Below, in pieces: positions 10,355 to 20,000 of a stretch of 20,000 nucleotides of DNA. Position 1 is the first letter of the stretch. Each line of letters opens with the position of its first letter. This DNA comes from Botryococcus braunii (Eukaryota > Chlorophyta > Trebouxiophyceae): the NCBI GenBank assembly GCA_002005505.1, contig KV908406.1:193759-213758 (forward strand), in the 5' to 3' direction. Under the pieces are notes generated by a model, which worked only from the letters and a program-made list of their open reading frames with translations, did no database searches and was not told where the DNA came from. A program made the position numbers and the translations under genes.

Positions 10355-11648
10355 CGACGGTTCCCAAGCACAAAGAGACACCTCACGGTCGCTTGCCCCC
10401 TAGCAACCTACCCATACACCCATTCTTCTGTGCGCATGCACACCCTTTGCGCCACTTGTGTTGCCAAAAGTCGGGAGTGTCGAGTAAATGTATCTACCCA
10501 AAGCTTGGGTACAGTTACTTACCAAAGTGTCGAGTACATTGATTTTACTCAACACTTCGGCAAATAAAGTGTAAGTATATGTACTATATTTCACATGGGC
10601 AACTCAAGCTGTTGTGCGAGGGCGACAAGTTACTGAACCACGATAGAGTGCCCCTTACTTGCCATTACAAAGCATACAGCCTCTCCTGGTCCTCTTAAGA
10701 GCTACTGTACTGTACTGTACTGTACTGTACTGTACTCTTCCGGTCACTTACTGGCCATTACAAGCGCTACATAAAGCCTCTCCCGGTCCTCTTAAGAGCT
10801 ACTGTAGACGTTCGTCTGTACTGTATCGCAAATGCGCACATGCATTTGCACATGCCACTATACACTACAGACTAGCCACTGTAGACCTCACCTACAATCC
10901 GTATTTATAATGGATTAGAAATTTGAACACAACTTTATGTCCTCCACATGCCATACACCCCCATGGTAGGCCGCTCCTATTCCATTTCCATGTCCGACGG
11001 GTGCCATATCTGATCTGAATGGACAGACCGGTGCGGAGCTGCAAGAAGCCATGCTGGAAGGTCCTGCTAACATGTCATGGAGCGCTCGTGCAGCGCTCCA
11101 ATCTTGGCTACGCGGGTAACCGAGTGCGTGCTGGTTGGACACCGTACAACTGCTACACACGTGTGCAGAAATTGTGGTACGCGTCAAAGAACTGCTGCTA
11201 GAGTTCGTAGAAGAGAGAAGGGGTGGAGACCTGCTGGTAGAGGTCGTAGAAGAGAGTGAAAGGGTGAACGAGTGGAGAACTGCTAGTAGAGATCGTAGAA
11301 GAGAGAATTGGTGGAGTAGTTACCGGAGGTGGTGGCGGCTTCTTTGGGTCAGCCCTGATGACATTGACTGCGTTGGCCACGACGTAGTTGCAACCCTTGC
11401 TCTGCCCCAAAAGCGGGGGCTGCTTCCTGTCGGGGATCGGCGCCTTCCGCCGCACCTTCTCCACGCTGGGGGGGCTGGCTGCTCCCACGTGCCGCCCATG
11501 TTCGAGGTAAGGCATTTTTCGTCAGGCCACGTGTAATGGCCGGCACACCTCGCCTGTCCCTCTCTTCACAACGCGTCCCCCCCACCTCTCCTCCCTCCAG
11601 GATGAGATCCCCTTCCCCCCCCCCTTTTCTCAAGTATGTGCGCGCGCT

Positions 11649-11738
<90 letters not shown>

Positions 11739-13242
11739 CGCGCGCGCACGTGCGTGTGCGCTCGCGCGCGTACTTTGGGCAATCTGTATTCCTCGGGGGT
11801 CACTTTGGATGAAAGGGGAGACGCTCCCGTCAGAGCAAAATGAGTGCAGGAAGTGGGCATTGCAGAAGGGAGGCAGCCCTGCAGTGCTAGGGGCTAAGCC
11901 AGCACTTCAAGAATTAATCCTTTCCCCTGCCTGTGCTCTGCCAAGAGCAGAGCACAGAATTTACCATGCATGGCTTACGTCGTTCGGGAGGTACCTCCCT
12001 TCAATCCCCGCCCCTGTTTTGAATCTGCGCCGTCAATATATATCGCAGGCACAACGTTGCTCACCACCTCACCCCCCCCCCCACCTTTCCCCTTGACAAC
12101 ATTCACATACAGACGGCGTGTCGTTGAAAATTCCGCCTCCCTCTGCCCCCACGTGAATCCTGCCTTTGCTGCTGGTTCTGCAGATGCGAGGTTCTGCCCA
12201 GGCACTGTTGCAGCCCCTGAGCCCTGATGATGCAATGTCCAGCTGGCATCGAGGCTGGGGTGAACTATCGGCGAGACAGCCTGGGGACCATGTTTCCGAG
12301 GTTCCCGAGTGGTGTATGCACAGTGAGCATCGGGCCATGCTCCTTCACCGCAAGGATGTCAAGATCATTACTGCCTTGATATGATATGTTCTTCCTTGGG
12401 GTCAGAGGAGCTTTTGGTATTTCTAGTCGTCTAATGAGAACCAGGAAGCGCCTAGGAACTTGCTCTTTAATCCGGTGCACTGCTCGGGAAGGCATTCATG
12501 GTGAATAGGCACAACGGCTGGTCAACCAAGTTGTTCGGCCACAGGGTTGCCGTGGCGATCAGACTCGCGGGACCAAACCCCCGAGAAATCTGACAAAGTT
12601 GTAGGCGTGCCTGCCGATGACACTGGGATGAGAATCCGGCCATTGAGCCCAGTAACGTGTATCGTTCAATTCATTTCAGTCAGAAGTACCGCCGACATAA
12701 GAGATCCACTCCCCTCCAGCCTTAGTGGAAAATTATTCTGCGGTCACTCTTCCGCCGCCGCCCCGGCCCCCTTTCATCTCCTTCATGTCATATGAAGCAA
12801 GGGCCTGAGGCGCCTGGTCTCCAGCCCTCATGTCTCGTAAATGTCTCTTTCAAGCTGTTTCTTTCCTACCTTCCCTTCCCTACAGTCCCCTGCCAAGTCT
12901 CTCGGACCTCAAACGGGGTCTTGCCGTTATGCCCTCTCCTAAGCTTTTGGTGCCCAGCCTTTCGCAATGAGCAAAAGCGAGGGCCTTCCTTACTCCTCTC
13001 CACGCGACGCATGTACCCAGAGAAGGGCCCCGCTGTGTCGCTATGTACTTCCACACTAAGGGGGGCGGGATCCCCTGTACTGCTGAGAAAAGTCCCTGTA
13101 CTTCTGGGAGCCCCTGCACGTTGCGGTCGCCCCTGTACTGCTGAAAATCTCCTGTTCTTCTCTGATCTCCCTGTCCTTGCGGGATGTGCAAGGGCTCTTT
13201 GTGCACGTGTGCAGGTCCCCCCTTCCTTCTTCAGCCTCGCGC

Positions 13243-13296
<54 letters not shown>

Positions 13297-13989
13297 GTGT
13301 GTGTGTGTGCTCGCGAGTGCGTGTGCGCCCCCAGCCCCCTTTTGAGGGGAAGGGGAGGGGGGGGGGGCGCAGTCTCCGGGTATGGGTGGTGACCTTAGAT
13401 GTGTGTAGGTTTCCTTGACCCTTGACTGCCATACTCAGTTTCTGGGGATATGGGATAAGGCGGTGCCTTACGTCGTGGGAGGTCAGGTTCCTTTGCGTGT
13501 TTCTTCAGGTATTCCTGGGGCTCCTCAATATAGCTTCCCAGGGGCCGGCCGAACGTGGCCGCCTGCCGGACATCTTTGACCCCAAGTTCCATCGCCCTTG
13601 GGTTGACCCTCCCAACGTGCTGGTGAAGGTCAGAAGGCCACAGTAAGTTCTATTCAGGAGCCTATTTGTTGATAAGAATCGTGGGTTACCACCATCAATG
13701 TAATGTACTCGTATGATGCAGAAAACATGTGCATTTAATTTACACATGGAAGCGTAGATGCAACAAAAAACTTCATTTTAGAATCTGTGAACACAAAGCC
13801 AGTACAAGAAGTCTCTTTCTTTCCGCTTCCCTATGATGTGGTCTTCATACGGAACGAGTCGTCAACCATGCATTATTTTAGAAGTTTTTAATTTACCTTC
13901 GATTTGTAGAGGGGTTGTTTGAGAACTGGTGGACGCGCTGGAGTGATGAGCTTGTAGATGCATTCTTCGTCGTAAACAGCGCCCGGCAT
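8640..13989 (-). CDS. ENKUR: Enkurin (ciliary/flagellar protein; FAP106 family), complete
   Basis: Enkurin is a small adaptor first described in sperm as a TRPC-channel and calmodulin partner; in motile cilia it is a microtubule inner protein (FAP106 in Chlamydomonas). Five minus-strand exons, 13897-13989, 13472-13619, 11324-11478, 10036-10155 and 8640-8873, total 750 nt: 249 residues plus TGA. Animal enkurin is about 256. Landmarks match in order: ECIYKLI near the start, EYLKKHAKEPDLP, the RKAPIPDRKQP block, NYVVANAVNVI, KKPPPPP (SH3-ligand-like), GEVPKYL, then the C-terminal enkurin domain with MPEEERQELL, a KSKW tryptophan, and DTPAKKKRKEAYERQL running into EKDI. Introns are 277, 1,993, 1,167 and 1,162 nt, the last three repeat-filled. 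Identification is from remembered family features. The acceptors of exons 3 and 4 are the least certain boundaries. Confidence 0.92.
9350..9366. repeat. Poly-C tract (17 nt) in enkurin intron 4
   Basis: An uninterrupted run of 17 C on the plus strand (poly-G in the enkurin transcript). A similar poly-G run lies at about 8943-8959. Confidence 0.9.
9437..9455. repeat. 19-nt palindrome in enkurin intron 4
   Basis: GACTCGGCACTGCCGAGTC is self-complementary except for its central base. It overlaps a second palindrome to its left, so TGCCGA and TCGGCA alternate three times. Confidence 0.9.
9462..9552. repeat. (CA)n microsatellite in enkurin intron 4
   Basis: About 91 bp of CA repeats with a CG and an AA interruption near the left end. 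Confidence 0.95.
9712..9960. repeat. G/A-rich degenerate minisatellite in enkurin intron 4
   Basis: A purine-rich stretch with four degenerate units resembling GGGGAGCCGAGGTTGGGAA, separated by variable poly-G runs. In the enkurin transcript it is a long polypyrimidine tract upstream of exon 5. Confidence 0.65.
10036..10155 (-). CDS. ENKUR: Enkurin exon 4
   Basis: The acceptor is GGCTGTACAG and the donor is CAG|GTGTGT. It is 40 codons, phase 0 at both ends. It encodes GEVPKYL followed by a charged helix (KERIRKEKEQL), as in the enkurin linker before the C-terminal domain. The frame is open upstream, so an earlier acceptor cannot be excluded. Confidence 0.85.
10243..10352. repeat. Poly-C plus (CA)46 microsatellite in enkurin intron 3
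   Basis: A 16-C run (10243-10258) is followed by uninterrupted CA repeats from 10260. Confidence 0.95.
10525..10557. repeat. Hairpin with 12-bp arms in enkurin intron 3
   Basis: AAGTGTCGAGTA (10525-10536) pairs with TACTCAACACTT (10546-10557) with one mismatch that would be a wobble pair in RNA. A second small palindrome, ACCCAA-AGC-TTGGGT, lies just to the left at 10496-10510. Confidence 0.8.
10654..10806. repeat. Tandem ~60-bp duplication with a (TGTAC)n expansion between copies
   Basis: Copy 1 (about 10654-10709) and copy 2 (about 10746-10806) both read CTTACT-GCCATTACA, then AGCCTCTC, then GGTCCTCTTAAGAGCTACTGTA. Between them is an uninterrupted pentanucleotide (ACTGT)6.6 at 10704-10736. 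Confidence 0.9.
11192..11320. repeat. Three-copy minisatellite beside the enkurin exon 3 donor
   Basis: Three units start at about 11192, 11231 and 11280. Each begins CTGCT, carries TAGAGNTCGTAGAAGAGAG and ends GTGGAG. The third stops three bases before the exon 3 donor dinucleotide (minus strand, 11323-11322). Confidence 0.85.
11324..11478 (-). CDS. ENKUR: Enkurin exon 3
   Basis: The acceptor GGGAGCAG supplies two bases that complete the split codon; the donor is CCG|GTAACT. It is 51 codons and encodes the RKAPIPDRKQPPLLG and NYVVANAVNVI blocks and ends KKPPPPP, the proline-rich part of enkurin. A nearby AG four bases on would break the frame. Confidence 0.88.
11651..11747. repeat. (TG)40-(CG)n microsatellite in enkurin intron 2
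   Basis: TG repeats at 11651-11730 run straight into CG repeats at 11731-11747. The rest of enkurin intron 2 up to about 13070 shows no clear feature. Confidence 0.95.
13071..13185. repeat. Degenerate ~20-nt minisatellite in enkurin intron 2
   Basis: About six imperfect units based on CCCCTGTACTGCTGAAAA. The first and fourth are nearly identical over CCCCTGTACTGCTGA. Confidence 0.7.
13239..13309. repeat. (GC)n-(GT)n-(GC)n-(GT)n microsatellite in enkurin intron 2
   Basis: Alternating GC and GT blocks with no other interruption, followed by a 10-G run near 13358. Confidence 0.9.
13472..13619 (-). CDS. ENKUR: Enkurin exon 2
   Basis: The acceptor is CTTCACCAG and the donor is C|GTAAGG. It is 49 codons plus one base, and carries EPQEYLKKHAKEPDLPRR, the enkurin 'FLKKHSKE' block. 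Confidence 0.9.
13897..13989 (-). CDS. ENKUR: Enkurin exon 1 (start codon)
   Basis: ATG is at 13989-13987 and the donor is AAG|GTAAAT just below 13897. It is 31 codons, phase 0. The product begins MPGAVYDEECIYKLI, which matches the conserved E-[CS]-I-Y-x-L-I opening of enkurins. It is too short for simple length-based ORF calling. Confidence 0.9.
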
Positions 13990-14635
13990 TTTTTCTAGAA
14001 CCTGGGCAGCAGCTTACAGAAGAATAACAAAACCATACAGGAGCCACAATCGCATTTGCCTGACAGGAGTTTTGCGACACTTGAGACTGGACACCACCCC
14101 ACGGGACCAATTGACGACAGGGCCCTCGTCCAAAATCCGTAGCACGATTGACAGCCGTTCCTGTTGATTGAAATATCTAGACCCAGTTTTCGATGCCAGT
14201 CAGCCCTTGCCCCTGCGAGTTCTTTGCCGAGTCTTTTTGTGCGGTTATACATGGCCAGGCCCTGTACAATCAGCACGTGTGCATCGGTTATTGTCCAGGA
14301 TTCGTCCAATCCTATGCGAAACCGCGTCCACGCAACTGCTCAGGGCAGCCACGCCGTGCGCATGGCAAGCCCAGCTCCTCATTTAGCGTGTTTCCACGGA
14401 AGATTGTCTTGAATCACGGATAGAGATGTTCGTTGTTGTACAGCCGCCGGTGGTTGACAGTGGAAGTAAGAATTTGCCCTGACGGCAGTCGGAATAACAT
14501 TACCTTGTTCTAAAAAGTCTTATTTAAATTAGAAGTTCTGTAAGAATAGGATATTATTTATCTGCTTGCAGGAGTTATCGAAGATGTTGGACACCAAGCT
14601 TGTTCAAAGCACCTACGTAGGGTCTCCTTTAGCCG
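13990..14635. other. Spacer between enkurin and the small upstream gene
   Basis: It holds the enkurin 5' flank and presumably the 3' UTR of the gene upstream on the same strand. It is free of microsatellites. I see no supported exon, and no clear core promoter element. Confidence 0.5.
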
Positions 14636-14774
14636 CTAATACGCAATGTTTGCACAAAAGACGTCTTTCAACTCAAAGGTATGCTCGTAGAAAGGGATTT
14701 GATTAGACTGGGAGGCACGGCTAACCTTGTGATACCATCGAGTGTTCTGCGCGTCTTTGATGCCGTACTCCTCC
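14636..14774 (-). CDS. Small gene, exon 5 (stop)
   Basis: The acceptor is GTTGACACAG and the TAG stop is at 14638-14636. It is 45 codons plus stop, rich in Tyr, His, Phe and Trp, and ends FELKDVFCANIAY. Confidence 0.65.
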
Positions 14775-15674
14775 CTGTGTCAACAGATACATTACATAGA
14801 CTGCATATTACGAAGATCAAATGCGTCTGACCAAGGTTAACTGGCTTGGAACAGGACGCCAGTCATCATCCTTGCACAGGCCGTTGCAGCGCCGGAAGAA
14901 GGTCCGACACTATCGCTGACAATCATTTCATCGTTAATATGTTCTAAAGCCCTTAAACCTTGTTTAAATTGTTGCAAGCTGCTGTGTGGACGCATTTATC
15001 TCCTTCTCTTGGACCAGTACCTTTTCAGATAACACACGGAGGATACGGATGAGCTTGCTCCTAGCGGCAAATGGTCTGCACCAAAGCTCTTGATCCTCAA
15101 AATCTGTTTTTGAATTTTTGTCTTGCTCAAGACTCAGAATCATGGTTGATGCACATGAACACAGCGGGAGTAGGCCGGCATTCCCTGGAACAGTAGCGGG
15201 GGTTGGGAAACGTAGGGCAAAAGTACATCACAGGCGTCATTGAGGTCTTACAGGCATTGTCTGTTAAAGATCCGGCTTGGGATTGCGGAGCCTCTTGTGA
15301 GTACGATTGGTAGATGCCAAGGGACACCTAGCAAGAAAGTGTTGTGTCAGGGAAGCAATACACGGGGACACTTAGAGCAGTGCCTTGGAAAGGACATTCC
15401 AAAGCCACAGTGGCCTTTTCAAGCCACAGCAGGAGATGGAATGTCAAGGGCAGAACTCTCTGGAGCCCCTCTGTGTCGACAATTCCCTGGGAAGTTGGGG
15501 TACTGGCCCTGTGACGTTGGGGTACTGCCCCTGGTTAGTTGGGGGACTACCCAGACATGGGAGACTGGAGCCATGTGCTGAGTTGGTACAGTATACATAT
15601 GGAAGCCGCAGACAGTAGAACAGTACTAAATGCCTGCTACAGAAGGTGTCGTTGCCCTGTCCATCAGCAGCCAT
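14636..15674 (-). CDS. Small five-exon gene, 137 residues (unrecognised)
   Basis: I do not recognise this protein. Five short minus-strand exons, 15627-15674, 15252-15327, 15021-15103, 14842-14909 and 14636-14774, join to 414 nt: 137 residues plus stop. Phases agree at every junction (0, 1, 0, 2). The ATG sits in a good context (ACACAATGGCTGC). The product has a polar N-terminus, then a Cys/Arg/aromatic-rich core: FEDQELWCRPF, a helix with SKLIRILRVLSEK, RTFFRRCNGLCKDDDWRPV, EEYGIKDAQNTRWYHK and the ending FYEHTFELKDVFCANIAY. Evolved-looking composition and phase agreement argue for a real gene. The cysteines (CR...RRCNGLC) do not fit a zinc-finger spacing I know. Exons 3-5 are the firmest; exon 1 is tentative. 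It lies upstream of enkurin on the same strand, but shared function is not shown. Confidence 0.62.
14842..14909 (-). CDS. Small gene, exon 4
   Basis: The acceptor is AGCGATAG and the donor is CA|GTTAAC. It is 22 codons plus two bases: CRTFFRRCNGLCKDDDWRPV. The upstream alternative AG would put an in-frame TAG in the exon. Confidence 0.62.
15021..15103 (-). CDS. Small gene, exon 3
   Basis: The acceptor is TTCAAAAACAG and the donor is AAG|GTACTG. Two bases complete the split Tyr codon, then 27 codons: FEDQELWCRPF followed by a basic amphipathic helix. Confidence 0.65.
15252..15327 (-). CDS. Small gene, exon 2
   Basis: The acceptor is TTCTTGCTAG and the donor is T|GTAAGA. It is 25 codons plus one base, and encodes a polar Ser/Gln-rich stretch (SYSQEAPQSQAGS). 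Confidence 0.6.
15489..15556. repeat. Three-copy ~22-nt minisatellite in intron 1 of the small gene
   Basis: Three imperfect units start GAAGTTGGGGTACTGGCCCTG, GACGTTGGGGTACTGCCCCTG and TTAGTTGGGGGACTACCC. Confidence 0.75.
15627..15674 (-). CDS. Small gene, exon 1 (tentative)
   Basis: ATG at 15674-15672 with a plant-like context; the donor TTA|GTACTG leaves phase 0. It is 16 codons beginning MAADGQGNDTF. A second phase-0 donor about 30 nt further on (TAT|GTATAC) is possible. Confidence 0.45.
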
Positions 15675-15922
15675 TGTGTCTGCTCAGAAGTGCTTACAGC
15701 AATTCACCTACTGCACTTCCCGGGGCACACTTTCTTGCTTGTGCAGCCATGTGTACGTGTGCACGCACATGTGTGTGTGTGTGTGTGTGTGTGGGGGGGG
15801 GGGGGAGGGGCGGAGGGGTGCGGTTGCATGTGTGTGTGTTTTGAGGGGGGAGGCGGAGGCTGTATGTGTGACTGTGCACATGTGCATGAGAAAGGCACAC
15901 CCAGGGCGTGGGGGGGGGGGAG

Positions 15923-16052
<130 letters not shown>

Positions 16053-16162
16053 TAAGGAAGGATGAGGGACTAGGGAGGCCTGGGATGGAGGGGGGGGGGC
16101 GTTCAAACTAACCTGCCCTAAAAACAAAATGTGCCAAACACAGCATGACAAACCTTTCTTAT

Positions 16163-16177
16163 CCCCCCCCCCCCCCC
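16163..16177. repeat. Poly-C tract (15 nt)
   Basis: Fifteen consecutive C upstream of the candidate DAPL ATG, followed by GCCCC and a T-run. Confidence 0.9.
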
Positions 16178-16194
16178 GCCCCTTTTTCTTCCCC

Positions 16195-19947
<3,753 letters not shown>

Positions 19948-20000
19948 TTGGAGCCCGGCTGGCTCCACACTACCTTTGAGATTCCTGTTGAGATTCCTGG

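Noticed and set aside
10175..10386. Open frames made of alternating Thr-His or Val-Cys through the (CA)n/(GT)n tracts, here and at all other dinucleotide repeats
   Set aside because: Dinucleotide repeats are open in several frames on both strands by construction; no start, splice or family evidence supports them.
12166..12384. Plus-strand 72-residue frame (SPDDAMSSWHRGWGEL...) inside enkurin intron 2
   Set aside because: No neighbouring exon in frame, no family resemblance and antisense to an intron; best taken as chance.
14314..14412. Plus-strand ATG frame looking like a plastid transit peptide for DAPL
   Set aside because: It lies beyond the oppositely oriented small gene, has no clear donor in a useful phase, and is about 2 kb from the first conserved DAPL exon.
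15127..15327. 66-residue minus-strand frame with YCSREC, resembling part of a MYND zinc finger
   Set aside because: The Cys/His spacing after YCSREC does not fit MYND. A T|GTAAGA donor at 15251 explains the frame as read-through of an intron of the small gene.

Overview
This window is nuclear DNA from a photosynthetic, flagellated eukaryote, most likely a green alga. Every confident gene is split by short GT-AG introns. One gene is plant/algal-type LL-diaminopimelate aminotransferase (plastid lysine synthesis) and another is enkurin (a cilium/flagellum protein). The introns and spacers are saturated with (CA)n, (GT)n, (CT)n, (GA)n, (TTC)n and poly-G/C tracts. Nothing looks prokaryotic: I saw no operons, ribosome binding sites, CRISPR arrays or insertion sequences. 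I saw no tRNA or rRNA genes.

Layout. (1) 1-7043, plus strand: the last six exons of a large unrecognised repeat protein, about 1,319 residues in the window, 5' end outside it. Its middle has a 22-residue alpha-helical repeat; its Ala/Pro/Ser-rich last exon has five copies of a 19-residue motif ending in Ser-Trp. All five introns are phase 0. (2) 7044-8639: spacer between convergent genes, with a 14-bp perfect hairpin. (3) 8640-13989, minus strand: a complete enkurin gene of five exons and 249 codons. (4) 14636-15674, minus strand: a small unrecognised gene whose five short exons join in frame to 137 codons. (5) 15675-16194: divergent spacer with a (GA)n tract of about 128 bp. (6) From about 16195 to beyond the right edge, plus strand: the N-terminal half of LL-diaminopimelate aminotransferase in five firm exons plus one tentative first exon. 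The lysine that binds PLP lies outside the window.

The genes do not form an evident functional cluster. Enkurin and the small gene are in tandem, and the small gene and the aminotransferase diverge. Other items are a 155-bp mariner-like miniature element with TA flanks, several minisatellites (one starting at an exon edge), a potential 60-bp RNA hairpin in an intron, and a G-quadruplex-type hexamer array. Exon boundaries were set by eye from splice dinucleotides, reading phase and family resemblance; no alignment or transcript data were used.
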